Source: Amycolatopsis lurida (GTDB lineage Bacteria > Actinomycetota > Actinomycetes > Mycobacteriales > Pseudonocardiaceae). From it: a DNA stretch of 64,000 nucleotides. Under the pieces are notes generated by a model. That model searched no databases. It had not been told where the DNA came from and saw only the letters and a list, made by a program, of their open reading frames with translations. Made by a program: the position numbers and the translations under genes. The first letter of the stretch is position 1, and every line of letters begins with the position of its first letter. The stretch lies in contig NZ_FNTA01000004.1 of the NCBI RefSeq assembly GCF_900105055.1, positions 3,689,501-3,753,500 of the forward strand, written 5' to 3'. Shown piece by piece: positions 1 to 8,096 of the stretch.

Positions 1-84
1 GATCCGGCGAACTACACCGGGTCGGCCGGAGTGCTCACCGACGCCGCACTGGAGGCCCGCGAAGAAATTCCGAAAACTCCTTGA
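1..84 (+). CDS. C-terminal fragment of a fumarase/aspartase-superfamily lyase, possibly PcaB
   Basis: An open frame enters from the left edge and stops with TGA at 82-84, giving 27 C-terminal residues (DPANYTGSAGVLTDAALEAR...). The pattern PxxYxGxAxxLxDxAL is what I recall from the tail of 3-carboxy-cis,cis-muconate cycloisomerase and related lyases of the protocatechuate pathway. This is recognition from a short stretch, so another member of the superfamily is possible. Codon use is G/C-ending as in the neighbours. Confidence 0.45.
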   Translation, partial: DPANYTGSAGVLTDAALEAREEIPKTP

Positions 85-166
85 ACCGGTCCCGCGCCGG
101 CTCCGTGTAGGGGGTACAAGCTCACCGCGCCAAGCCGCGGAACCCCTACGAACAAGGAGAAATCCC

Positions 167-1147
167 ATGCTTCGCAAGCGTTTCGTCGTCGCAGCGGCGT
201 CCGCGACCGTGGGCCTGGTCGTGCTGTCGGCCTGCTCCGGTGGCACCGAGACCGCGGCGCCGGCCGTCGCTCCCGCCGCCGCGGTGGCCGGGGCGGGAGG
301 AAACGCCCCCGCGGCCAAGGGTGAGACCAAGGTGGCCGTGGCCGAAGCCGGCGACCTCGGCCAGGTGCTCGTCGACAAGGACGGGTTCACCTTGTACCGC
401 TTCGACAAGGACAGCGCGAAGCCGCCGAAGTCCAATTGCGACGGTGACTGCGCGAAGATCTGGCCGCCGATGCTGGCCGAGGGCGAGGTCCAGATCGAGG
501 GTGTGGACCAGGCGCTGGTCGGCGAAGTGACCCGCGCCGACGGACGCAAGCAGGTCACCGTCGGTGGCTGGGCGCTTTACCGCTACGCCAAGGACGCCAA
601 GGCGGGCGAAGCGAAGGGACAGGGCGTCGGCAGCACTTGGTACGCCGCGAACGCCAAGGGGGGCAAAGCGGGCCAGGCAGCGAAGGAAGCTCCGGCCGAA
701 GAAAAAGACGGTGCCACGAAGCTCATCGCGAGCAACGTCGACGGCATCGGACCGGCCATTGTGGACAAGGAGGGCTTCACGCTCTACATGTTCACCAAGG
801 ACAAGAAGAACAAGCAGCCGACCTGCAACGGTGACTGCGCGAAGGCCTGGCCGCCGGTGCTCGCCGAGGGCGACGTCCAGCTCGAAGGCATCGACCAGAA
901 GCTGCTCGGCACGGTGAAGCGCGCGGACGGCACCACGCAGGTCACCGTCGGCGGATGGGCCGTCTACCGCTACGCCAAGGACGCGAACGCCGGTGAAGCG
1001 AACGGGCACGGCGTCGGCGGCACGTGGTTCGTCATCGAGCCCGCCGGCTGCAAGAGCACCGCGCCGGTGAAGAACAAGGCCGCGCAGAGCGGGAACGCCG
1101 CCCCCAAGAAGGAGGAAGGCGCTCCCGCCCAGGAGTACGGCTACTGA
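167..1147 (+). CDS. Secreted lipoprotein with two COG4315-type repeats
   Basis: 326 residues. The N-terminus is a lipoprotein signal: two basic residues, a hydrophobic core and a lipobox ending LSAC, so the mature protein should be lipid-anchored outside the membrane. Two homologous units of about 100 residues follow (roughly 60-160 and 190-290). Each runs VDKxGFTLYxF, then NCDGDCAKxWPP, an ADGxxQVTVGGWAxYRYAKDA stretch and a GxGVGxTW end. This is the secreted repeat of unknown function (Lipoprotein_15 / COG4315), often annotated only as a putative lipoprotein. The two Cys of each unit could bind metal or form a disulfide, but that is inference. AAGGAG lies 6 bases before the ATG. A terminator hairpin follows the stop. 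Confidence 0.85.
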   Translation: MLRKRFVVAAASATVGLVVLSACSGGTETAAPAVAPAAAVAGAGGNAPAAKGETKVAVAEAGDLGQVLVDKDGFTLYRFDKDSAKPPKSNCDGDCAKIWPPMLAEGEVQIEGVDQALVGEVTRADGRKQVTVGGWALYRYAKDAKAGEAKGQGVGSTWYAANAKGGKAGQAAKEAPAEEKDGATKLIASNVDGIGPAIVDKEGFTLYMFTKDKKNKQPTCNGDCAKAWPPVLAEGDVQLEGIDQKLLGTVKRADGTTQVTVGGWAVYRYAKDANAGEANGHGVGGTWFVIEPAGCKSTAPVKNKAAQSGNAAPKKEEGAPAQEYGY

Positions 1148-1150
1148 CCC

Positions 1151-1747
1151 CTAGTGGGCGAGGCCCGGCGGTCGCTCATCACGAGCGATGGTCGGGCCTT
1201 TTTCATGCTTCGGCCGTCGCGTGCCGTCGGGAACGGGATCGACGGCCGTGGCGCTGTCGGCCCGGCCCGGCACCACGTTCTCCTCTTCGTCCTCGGGCAG
1301 CAGTACCTTGTGCCGCGCGGGCAGGAACGCGATCAGCAGCCCCAAGGCGGCGAGGCCGAGGTGCAGCCAGTTGTCCGTCGCGTTGAGGTTGAACGGGTTC
1401 CCCGCCTCCGAGACCGGATTGGACGAAACCGTCCCGGTGATCATCAGCCCCCAGACGAACAGCGCGCCGAAGGCGGCGAACGTCAGGAGACCGAAGACCC
1501 TGGACCGGCCCGAGCCGAAGGTCAGCAGCAGACCGATCGCGCCCAGTAGGACGAACGCGAGGTTGTAGAGGGGATTCACCGAGAATCCGAGCACCGTCGC
1601 GTCGCTGCGACCGGCGAAATCGGCGAACCCGGTCCTGGTGAAGCCCACGATCCCGAACACCAGGAAGGCCAGGCTCGACAGCCCGGCGAGAACCTGCGCG
1701 GGTTGGACACCCGCCGTCCGGATACGAGCGCGTTGTGCACGTGCCAT
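1151..1747 (-). CDS. DUF4383 membrane protein
   Basis: 198 residues with four hydrophobic segments, the layout of the actinobacterial DUF4383 family. An N-terminal segment ends in a conserved-looking GFTRTGF turn, and the motif NxxDNWLHLGLAALGL sits before the last helix. The tail is charged and acidic (EDEEEN). The function of the family is unknown. I start it at the ATG at 1745-1747 because GGGAGG lies just upstream, although the frame stays open further. Its last codons overlap the terminator hairpin that ends the convergent lipoprotein gene. Confidence 0.85.
   Translation of the reverse strand: MARAQRARIRTAGVQPAQVLAGLSSLAFLVFGIVGFTRTGFADFAGRSDATVLGFSVNPLYNLAFVLLGAIGLLLTFGSGRSRVFGLLTFAAFGALFVWGLMITGTVSSNPVSEAGNPFNLNATDNWLHLGLAALGLLIAFLPARHKVLLPEDEEENVVPGRADSATAVDPVPDGTRRPKHEKGPTIARDERPPGLAH
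1162..1203 (+). terminator. Intrinsic terminator after the lipoprotein gene
   Basis: GGCCCG and CGGGCC enclose a second stem TCGCTC/GAGCGA with a small internal loop and an ATCAC apical loop, followed directly by five T. It lies inside the 3' end of the convergent DUF4383 gene, so it costs no intergenic space. Confidence 0.8.
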
Positions 1748-1858
1748 TGCTCCGCCTCCCAGAGTTGGCGACCTTGATTCAGGCTTGGCTGCCGGATACC
1801 CCAGGGCCCTCCCGGGCAAACCGAGGCGGCCGAACGGCCTAGCCGTGAACACGATCGG

Positions 1859-2776
1859 GTGATCCGGTCAACAAGTCGTGTGGGCAAGGTGAGCGGAGTC
1901 GTCCTCCTGGTGGGGCTGTGCGTGGGAGCCATTCTCGCGATGGTGCTGATTCCGTTGCCGCGTCCGGGCCCGGCGGCGGTCGCGGTCGCGGCGTCGGGGG
2001 ACACGGCGATGACCGTCGAAGCGGAACCGGAACCGGTCGAATCCCCGGCCCCGTCCTCCTCGGCGGTGCCAGGACCGCCGCCGAAGGCCGTCGACACCGA
2101 GGCCCTCCCCGGCCTCGTCCCCGGCGGGCAGGTGAGCGTGGTCGTCTACGACCGCACCGCCAAGAAGACCACGGTCTCCGTCAAAGCGGACCGGCCGTAC
2201 ACCTCGGCTTCGCTGGTGAAACTGCTCATCGCGCTGGAAGCGCTTCAAGCGGGCGCACCGGCGAGCACCGTGCAACGGATGCTCTCGGTCAGCGACGACG
2301 ACATCGCCAGCAGGCTGTGGACGGCCCACGGCGGACCCGCCATCGTCACCCGCTGGGCGACCAAGATCGGCCTCGGCGCCACACGTCCCCCCGAGGATCC
2401 CGGCCGCTGGGGCGACACCAGGACCACCGCCGCGGACGTCGCGAAGATCTACCGTTACCTGCTGGACCAGGCGGCCGCGGGAACGCGGACGACGATCATG
2501 CGGGCGTTGAGCGGCGCGACGGAGAGCGGATCCGACGGCGTCCGGCAATACTTCGGCATCCCGGACGCCGTCGGTTCCCTCCGCTGGTCGGTCAAGCAGG
2601 GCTGGGCGTGCTGCCGCGGTTCCCGGATCCTGCACAGCTCCGGCACCGTCGGCGACGATGATCGCCACATCGTCGTAGTACTGACGTCCCAACCGGTGTC
2701 GACCACCTACACCGGCGCGGGCAGGCGGGTGACCGAGGTGGCGAAAGCGCTTCGACCGGCTATTGACGACCTGTAA
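1859..2776 (+). CDS. Membrane-anchored serine hydrolase, class A beta-lactamase fold
   Basis: 305 residues. One N-terminal membrane segment (about 10-32), a Pro/Glu-rich linker (about 50-80), then a beta-lactamase/PBP-like domain. The nucleophile motif is S118-L-V-K121 (SxxK), an SDDD at 145-148 takes the place of the SDN motif, and K-Q-G near 245 fits the KTG position. The domain is small, lacks an obvious Glu166-type omega loop and should be extracytoplasmic, so a cell-wall related or catalytically changed member is as likely as a true beta-lactamase. Start is GTG; a second in-frame GTG at 1880 is possible. It diverges from the DUF4383 gene across 111 bases. Confidence 0.75.
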   Translation: MIRSTSRVGKVSGVVLLVGLCVGAILAMVLIPLPRPGPAAVAVAASGDTAMTVEAEPEPVESPAPSSSAVPGPPPKAVDTEALPGLVPGGQVSVVVYDRTAKKTTVSVKADRPYTSASLVKLLIALEALQAGAPASTVQRMLSVSDDDIASRLWTAHGGPAIVTRWATKIGLGATRPPEDPGRWGDTRTTAADVAKIYRYLLDQAAAGTRTTIMRALSGATESGSDGVRQYFGIPDAVGSLRWSVKQGWACCRGSRILHSSGTVGDDDRHIVVVLTSQPVSTTYTGAGRRVTEVAKALRPAIDDL

Positions 2777-2821
2777 ACAAGGTGGGACAGTGGCCGCACG
2801 CCGCTCTCTCGGGAGGTCGTC

Positions 2822-3661
2822 ATGAGCATCGAAGCCCGCCTGCCCGCCGTGACCCCGCTCGGCCCGGATTCCGTCGCCTGGCGAGTGGTCGGCGATCGGA
2901 GACTGCTGCTCGGCGCGGGGACGGCGTTGCTGCTGCAGGTCGCCCATCCGGTGATCGGCGCCGGCGTGCACGACCATTCGAACTTCACCGAAGATCCGTG
3001 GGGCCGCCTCGACCGGACCGTCGATTCCTTGCTGTCACAGGTTTTCGGCGGCCAGGAAGCGATCGCGGAGGCCGAACGGCTCCGGGAGATGCACAAGGCG
3101 ATCAAGGGCGTCGACCACCACGGCAAGCGCTATCACGCGCTGAACCCCGAGGCCTACTGGTGGGTGCACGGCTCCACGTTCTGGACGGCGGTCCGGTTGC
3201 ACGACGTCTTCCTGTTCCCCATGCCCCGCCAGGAGAAGTCCAGCTTCTACGCGGAATGGCGACGACTCGGCCTGCTTCTCGGTCTTCGCGAACACCACAT
3301 GCCAGAAGACTTCGAAGGGTTCGAGGCCTACTTCGACGACGTCGTCGCGAGCCGGCTCGAAGACAATCACACGGTGCGAGAACTACTCCACTCGATCACC
3401 ATGCGGGACACGCCACCGCCGCCGTGGTGGTTCTTGCCGGAGACCTTGTGGCGCCCCGTCCGTCCGGCCGGCGGGACCGTGCTGACCCTGTGCGCGATCG
3501 GCCTGCTCCCCCCACCCTTGCGTGACCGATTGAGTCTCAAGTGGACAGACGCGGACGAGCGTCGCCTCCGGCGCATCGGCACGGTCACGAGGATGGCGGG
3601 GAGCCGCGTTCCCGACCGGCTTCGCTTGTACCCCAAGGCTTATCGCGCCAAGCGCGGGTAG
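2822..3661 (+). CDS. Oxygenase MpaB family protein (DUF2236)
   Basis: 279 residues, the usual length for bacterial members of the MpaB/rubber-oxygenase (Lcp-like) haem-binding family. Visible family features are the N-terminal GxGTALLLQVAHPxIxAGVxDHS stretch, whose histidines are candidates for haem contact, and a central W-V-H-G-S-T-F segment. Substrate cannot be predicted. GGGAGG stands 7 bases before the ATG. It follows the beta-lactamase-fold gene by 45 bases in the same direction and converges on the esterase gene with stop codons adjacent. Confidence 0.85.
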   Translation: MSIEARLPAVTPLGPDSVAWRVVGDRRLLLGAGTALLLQVAHPVIGAGVHDHSNFTEDPWGRLDRTVDSLLSQVFGGQEAIAEAERLREMHKAIKGVDHHGKRYHALNPEAYWWVHGSTFWTAVRLHDVFLFPMPRQEKSSFYAEWRRLGLLLGLREHHMPEDFEGFEAYFDDVVASRLEDNHTVRELLHSITMRDTPPPPWWFLPETLWRPVRPAGGTVLTLCAIGLLPPPLRDRLSLKWTDADERRLRRIGTVTRMAGSRVPDRLRLYPKAYRAKRG

Positions 3662-4879
3662 TTATTCGACGACGTCGACCAGTGCGCCCTTGGCGCCCGT
3701 GTTCGGTAGCGGCCACGGCTTGACCCCGCCGCTGCCGACGATCTTCTTGTCCTGCGGCGCGCTCGGTGGCGCGGTGCGCGCGCCGATCCACGCCAGCACG
3801 TCCGGGATCTGGGTCTTGAAGGTGTTCATGTTGTGCCCGGCGTCCGGGATCCGCCAAGTGGACAGCGTCGTGGGCGCGCGGACGGCGGACTGGAGCTGAT
3901 CGAGCGAGAAGCTCTCGAAATTTTCCTTGTCCCCCGCGATCGCGAGGATGTCGACCGGCGACGGGTGCTTCTGCAGGTTCAAGGTGATCGTGTTCGCGTC
4001 GACGATGTCCTGCCTGCCCTTGAAAAGGTTCTCCGTCTCGGCGTCCACCGCGGCCTTGAAGTAGCCGCTGACGCTCGCCGCCTGGCCGTACCACTGCGGG
4101 TGGCGCGTCACCAGGTTCATCGCGCAGTAGCCGCCCGAGGACCAGCCCGCCATCGTCCATGCCTTCCGCTGCGTGCTGGCACCGAGCTTCTCGATGGCCC
4201 AGTCGCGGATGTCGGCGGTCAGATAGGTGTCGTTGGCCGCGCCGTTGACTTCGTCGACGCATTCGGTGTCGTGGCCGACCTTCGGTTTCCCGGTCGGGTC
4301 CGGGATGATCACCAGGGTCGGCGGGAGCACGTGCTTCGCGATGGCTTCGTCGAGCCTGGCGGGCATCCCGTACGGGCCGGTGACCACTTCCGGGCCGGAC
4401 GGGTAGTTCGGGATCCATTCGATGACCGGGAATTTGAGCGACCGGTACGCGGGATCGTAGTATTGGGGCGGGAAGTACACCGAGACGTCGCGCGTGAGGC
4501 CGGTGCGCTTGCCGGTCACCGTCATGTGCACGACGGAACCCTTGCCCTCCCTGGCCCGCATCGCCCCGGCGTCGCGCAGTTTGTCGAGGTCCGAGCCGTT
4601 CTCCCCGGCGACGGCGTCGACGCTGTCGGCCGAGTACACGCCGGTGCCGAACAGGGCGCCGACCGTCGGGAAGAACCCGCCGATCATGTTCCCGCCCATC
4701 GCGGTGCTGACCACGATCAGCACCACCGCGACGAGGATCGTGCCGCTGCGGCCGAGAAGCTTGCGGCGCCAGCGTTCCCAGAAGAACGGCACGGCGATGA
4801 TCGCGAGCAGGGCCAGCACCACGACGATGACGAGGTTCAGTGTGGAATCGAGCCGGATGGCACTCAGTCCCAATCCCAT
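3662..4879 (-). CDS. Membrane-anchored esterase, PF00756 (mycolyltransferase-like) fold
   Basis: 405 residues from the ATG at 4877-4879 (an upstream GTG at 4930 would add 17). Two to three N-terminal hydrophobic segments (about 10-30, 38-60) place the rest outside. The catalytic domain shows a nucleophile elbow G-W-S-S-G-G and a later GHNM histidine in a DAGHNMNTF context, typical of putative esterase / antigen 85-like alpha/beta hydrolases. Actinomycetes without mycolates also carry such proteins, so the acyl substrate is open. It is preceded by a strong hairpin at 4968-4995. Confidence 0.8.
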   Translation of the reverse strand: MGLGLSAIRLDSTLNLVIVVVLALLAIIAVPFFWERWRRKLLGRSGTILVAVVLIVVSTAMGGNMIGGFFPTVGALFGTGVYSADSVDAVAGENGSDLDKLRDAGAMRAREGKGSVVHMTVTGKRTGLTRDVSVYFPPQYYDPAYRSLKFPVIEWIPNYPSGPEVVTGPYGMPARLDEAIAKHVLPPTLVIIPDPTGKPKVGHDTECVDEVNGAANDTYLTADIRDWAIEKLGASTQRKAWTMAGWSSGGYCAMNLVTRHPQWYGQAASVSGYFKAAVDAETENLFKGRQDIVDANTITLNLQKHPSPVDILAIAGDKENFESFSLDQLQSAVRAPTTLSTWRIPDAGHNMNTFKTQIPDVLAWIGARTAPPSAPQDKKIVGSGGVKPWPLPNTGAKGALVDVVE

Positions 4880-4967
4880 GGCGATCGTGTCCCTCTCCGG
4901 CGGCGGCGCGCCCCGCACCGCACTTCCCACATCTGGATCAAGAGACGTGCGGCCACCGGAAAGTGTT

Positions 4968-4995
4968 GTCCAGGGTGACGCGTGTCACCCTGGAC
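4968..4995. terminator. Perfect 12-bp inverted repeat between two minus-strand hydrolase genes
   Basis: GTCCAGGGTGAC and its exact complement are separated by GCGT. There is no T run. It sits just past the stop of the downstream-reading alpha/beta hydrolase gene, so I read it as a terminator or mRNA 3'-stabilising hairpin of that gene. Confidence 0.6.
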
Positions 4996-5002
4996 GGATC
5001 GC

Positions 5003-5950
5003 TCAGCCTGCGAGCGCGGTGCGCAGCACTCCGATCGCCTGCGCGATCGCGGCTTCCGCGGCGTGCGTTCCGCGCAACGTGTTGAGCATGACGAAGTCGT
5101 GCACGATGCCCTGGTACCGCACGGCGGTCACCGGAACTCCGGCCTGACGAAGCTTGGCGGCGTACGCCTCGCCTTCGTCGCGCAGGACGTCGGCCTCGGC
5201 GGTGATCACCAGCGCGGGCGGGAGGCCCGCCAGGTCGTCGAGGCTCGCCCGCAGCGGCGACGCGGTGATTTCCGCGCGCTGCGCCGGGTCGGTCGTGTAC
5301 TGGTCCCAGAACCACTTCATGCCGTCGAGGGCGAGGAAGTAGCCCTCGGCGAACCGCCGGTAGGACTCGGTGTCGAAGTTCGCGTCGGTGACCGGGTAGA
5401 AGAGCACCTGCTGCCGGAAGGTGACGTCGCCGCGCTGCTTCGCGAGGAGGGTGAGCGCGGCGGTCATGTTGCCACCGACGGAGTCCCCGGCGATCGCGAT
5501 CTTCGTGCTGTCGAAACCGTTTTCGGCGCCCCGCTCGGCGACCCACTTCGCCACGGCGTAGTTCTGCTCGATGGCGACCGGGTACCGCGCCTCGGGCGAG
5601 CGGTCGTATTCCGGGAAGACGACGGCCGCGCCCGCGCCGACGGCGAGCTCGCGGACCAGACGCTCGTGGGTGTGGAAGTTCCCGAACACCCAGCCGGCGC
5701 CGTGGATGTAGACGATCACGGGCAGCGGACCGGTGACGCCCCGCGGGCGGACGATGCGGACTTCGACGCCGTCCACGTGCGTGGTCTCCACGTCCGCGTC
5801 GGGCAGTTCGACGTCGCCGCCCTGGACCTCGTCGACGGCCTTGCGCCCTTCGGCCGGCGGCAGCTGGAAGAGGAACGGCGGGGTGGCGGTGGCCTCCACG
5901 AAAGCCTGCGCGGCCGGTTCGAGGGCCAGGTTGTGCGGGTTGGCGGTCAT
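5003..5950 (-). CDS. Alpha/beta hydrolase of the HSL (hormone-sensitive lipase) family
   Basis: 315 residues. The oxyanion motif H-G-A-G-W (HGGG-like) occurs near residue 85, the nucleophile elbow G-D-S-V-G-G near 160, and a C-terminal I-V-H-D-F supplies the histidine. These mark a class IV carboxylesterase acting on small acyl esters in the cytoplasm; no signal peptide is seen. Start chosen at 5948-5950 because AGGAGG lies 6 bases before it. It diverges from an OhrR-type MarR gene, with palindromes between the two, so it is probably the regulator's target. Confidence 0.85.
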   Translation of the reverse strand: MTANPHNLALEPAAQAFVEATATPPFLFQLPPAEGRKAVDEVQGGDVELPDADVETTHVDGVEVRIVRPRGVTGPLPVIVYIHGAGWVFGNFHTHERLVRELAVGAGAAVVFPEYDRSPEARYPVAIEQNYAVAKWVAERGAENGFDSTKIAIAGDSVGGNMTAALTLLAKQRGDVTFRQQVLFYPVTDANFDTESYRRFAEGYFLALDGMKWFWDQYTTDPAQRAEITASPLRASLDDLAGLPPALVITAEADVLRDEGEAYAAKLRQAGVPVTAVRYQGIVHDFVMLNTLRGTHAAEAAIAQAIGVLRTALAG

Positions 5951-5973
5951 CTCTGCCTCCTGAAAGCCGAAGT

Positions 5974-6015
5974 GGACTAGTCCGAAGATAGCTCGCAACT
6001 AAGTTGGGCACAACT
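5974..6015. promoter_or_regulatory. Candidate OhrR/MarR operator
   Basis: Between the divergent hydrolase and OhrR-like genes lie a perfect 10-bp palindrome GGACTAGTCC (5974-5983) and three alternating half sites CAACT / AGTTG / CAACT (5996-6015), where adjacent pairs are inverted. The second array covers the likely promoter region of both genes. Assignment to the regulator is inference from position. Confidence 0.5.
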
Positions 6016-6095
6016 AAAACGTACTCAAGGAGATTTGGCTCACTCGAGTGGCGCTCTGCGGCATGATCGACGCACCATGGGGACGAGGAGGACCG

Positions 6096-6563
6096 ATGCC
6101 GACGGACAACACCGGATCGCTGTGCCTGGACGATCAGCTGTGCTTCGGGCTCTACGCGGCATCACGGGCCGTGACCGCGCTTTATCGCGTGGTGCTCGAC
6201 GATCTGGGCCTGACCTATCCGCAGTACCTGGTGATGCTCGCGCTCTGGGAGGAGGACGAGCGGCTGGTCAAGGAACTCGGCACCGTGCTGAACCTCGACT
6301 CCGGCACGCTGTCGCCGCTGCTCAAGCGGCTGGAGAAGGCCGGGCTGGTCGAGCGCGTCCGGCAAGCCGACGACGAACGGTCCGTCCGCATCAGCCTGAC
6401 CGGGGACGGCGCCCGGCTCCGGGAGCGCGCGAGCGGGATCCCGAAGATCATCGGTGACGCGATGGGTCTCGACGCGGCCGGTCTCGCCCGCACCCGCGCG
6501 GAGCTCGATCGCTTGACCGAATCCGTGAACGCCTACCGCGAGGCCTACGTCCCAGCCGGTTAG
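6096..6563 (+). CDS. ohrR: MarR-family, OhrR-type thiol redox regulator
   Basis: 155 residues. The N-terminal stretch L-D-D-Q-L-C-F-x-L-Y is the OhrR signature that holds the peroxidatic cysteine, followed by L-x-L-T-Y-P-Q-Y and the winged helix with LDSGTLSPLLKRLE. OhrR senses organic hydroperoxides through this Cys and releases DNA. No ohr peroxidase gene is adjacent; the divergent gene is a carboxylesterase instead, so the regulon here differs from the textbook pair. GAGGAGG precedes the ATG at 6096. Confidence 0.85.
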   Translation: MPTDNTGSLCLDDQLCFGLYAASRAVTALYRVVLDDLGLTYPQYLVMLALWEEDERLVKELGTVLNLDSGTLSPLLKRLEKAGLVERVRQADDERSVRISLTGDGARLRERASGIPKIIGDAMGLDAAGLARTRAELDRLTESVNAYREAYVPAG

Positions 6564-6590
6564 CATGGAATTTCCGGCGCGGACAAAGGG

Positions 6591-7439
6591 ATGACGATGA
6601 TCGATCACGACGCGGCGCTCAGGGCCGTCGAGAACAGCTTGGACCGGCCGTCCGCGGCCCGGGTCTACGACTACTTCATCGGCGGCGACACCCACTACGC
6701 CATCGACCGCAACTTCGCCGAGAAGGTGCGCGAGCGCCTCCCGCTCATGGGCGACTACTGCAAGACCAGCAGGCAGTTCCTCGGCCGGGCCGTCCGGCAC
6801 TGCGCCGAACTGGGCATCCGGCAGTTCGTCGACATCGGCTCCGGCCTGCCGACGGCGGGCAACGTGCACGAGGTCGCCGACGAGGCGCGGCCGCAGGAGG
6901 ACACGCACGTCCTCTACATCGACAACGAGCCGATCGCGCTCGCGCATTCGACGCTGCTGCTCGCCGACACCGCCGACCCGGACCGTCACCACGCGATCGC
7001 CGCCGACCTGTTCGACCCCGGAGACCTCTGGGACCGGGTGATGGACTCCGGCATCATCGACGTCCGGGAGCCGATTGCGCTGGTGGTCAACGCGGTCATG
7101 CACTTCATCAAGGACGAGCAGGACCCCGACGGGCTGCTGGACTTCTACCGCGACCGGCTCGCGCCCGGTTCGCTGCTGGTGCTTTCCCAGATGACCAACG
7201 AGAACCCGGCCAACGACGAGGAACGACAGGCACTGCTCGACATCCTCGAGTACTACGAGACCACGACGAACCCCGGTTTCCTGCGCACCATGGACGAGTT
7301 CCGGCGGTTCTTCGGTGGCTGGCCGCTGCTGGAGCCGGGCCTGGTCTACGCGCCGGCGTGGCATCCGGACGAGAAGACGATCTTCGCCGCGAACCCCTCG
7401 GAGTCCCGCGTCATCGGCGGTGTCGCCCGCAAGCCATAG
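6591..7439 (+). CDS. SAM-dependent methyltransferase, DUF574 family
   Basis: 282 residues. N-terminal S-A-R-V-Y-D-Y-x-x-G-G is the hallmark of DUF574 (PF04672), followed by a SAM-binding loop V-D-I-G-S-G-L-P-T and Y-I-D-N-E-P. The family is abundant in actinomycetes, and its substrates are unknown. It follows the OhrR gene by 27 bases in the same direction and ends in front of a strong hairpin. A conventional start at ATG 6591 is used. Confidence 0.85.
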   Translation: MTMIDHDAALRAVENSLDRPSAARVYDYFIGGDTHYAIDRNFAEKVRERLPLMGDYCKTSRQFLGRAVRHCAELGIRQFVDIGSGLPTAGNVHEVADEARPQEDTHVLYIDNEPIALAHSTLLLADTADPDRHHAIAADLFDPGDLWDRVMDSGIIDVREPIALVVNAVMHFIKDEQDPDGLLDFYRDRLAPGSLLVLSQMTNENPANDEERQALLDILEYYETTTNPGFLRTMDEFRRFFGGWPLLEPGLVYAPAWHPDEKTIFAANPSESRVIGGVARKP

Positions 7440-7447
7440 CTTTTCCC

Positions 7448-7494
7448 GTGAAGGCCCCCTTCCCTCGGCTCAGCCGAGGGAAGGGGGCCTTCAC
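7448..7494. terminator. 23-bp perfect palindrome, GTGAAGGCCCCC type
   Basis: Two 23-base arms (beginning GTGAAGGCCCCCTTCCC) are exact complements around one central base; a real loop would open to about 5-7 bases. No T tract follows. It lies directly after the methyltransferase stop and probably ends that unit. A shorter relative with GTGAAGGCC arms lies at 26039-26075. Confidence 0.75.
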
Positions 7495-7524
7495 GTACTT
7501 GTGACGCGCGTCGCCTTGCAGTGC

Positions 7525-7552
7525 AACTAGGTGCATATGAAACTAGGTGCAT
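7525..7552 (+). promoter_or_regulatory. Direct repeat over the PadR start codon
   Basis: AACTAGGTGCAT occurs at 7525-7536 and again at 7541-7552, four bases apart; the second copy runs into the ATG. A two-copy 12-base repeat at this place suggests autoregulation by the PadR protein, or a leader that pairs with the ribosome binding region. Confidence 0.45.
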
Positions 7553-8087
7553 GGCATTGGAGCACGCGATCCTCGTTTCGCTGTCCGAGCGGTCCGGCTC
7601 GGGCTACGAGCTGACGCGCCGCTTCGAGAAGTCCATCGGATTGTGGTGGAGCGCCACCCACCAGCAGATCTACCGTGTCCTCAAGCGGATGGAGGACGCC
7701 GGCTGGGTCGCCGTCGCCCCGGTCGCGCAGTCCGGGAAACCCGACAAGAAGGTCTACACAGTCGGTGACGCGGGGCGGGCCGAACTGGCCCGCTGGCTCG
7801 CCGAACCCGATCCGTCGGCCACCGCCAGGGAGCTCGCCGTGAAGATCCGCGGCGCCGCCCTCGGCGATCCGGCCGCCGTCGCCGCCGAGGTCGCCCGGCA
7901 TCGCGACGCGCACGCGGCACGCCTCGACGCCTACCTGCTGATCGAGAAGCACGACTTCCCCGACCCCAGAGTCCTCAGTGGACAGTCGTTGCATCAGTTC
8001 CTCGTGCTGCGCGGAGGAATCCGAACCGAACAGGGCCACGTCGAGTGGCTCGAGGAAGTCCTCCGGGCATTCCACCACGATGCGTAA
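7551..8087 (+). CDS. PadR-family transcriptional regulator
   Basis: 178 residues. N-terminal winged helix with the PadR pattern A-I-L-x-x-L-x-E-R-x-x-S-G-Y-E-L and T-H-Q-Q-I-Y-R-V-L-K-R-M, followed by the family's C-terminal helical dimerisation part. The gene is 9 bases upstream of fadH in the same direction and probably controls it. The effector is unknown; phenolic or CoA-linked aromatic compounds are common in the family. I take the ATG at 7551 rather than the GTG at 7521, because the family begins at M-A-L-E-H. Confidence 0.85.
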   Translation: MALEHAILVSLSERSGSGYELTRRFEKSIGLWWSATHQQIYRVLKRMEDAGWVAVAPVAQSGKPDKKVYTVGDAGRAELARWLAEPDPSATARELAVKIRGAALGDPAAVAAEVARHRDAHAARLDAYLLIEKHDFPDPRVLSGQSLHQFLVLRGGIRTEQGHVEWLEEVLRAFHHDA

Positions 8088-8096
8088 GGACCAGCG

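Noticed and set aside
755..770. TGTGGACAA inside the lipoprotein gene as a DnaA box
   Set aside because: Single copy within coding sequence where codons for Val-Asp-Lys create it; no partner box nearby.
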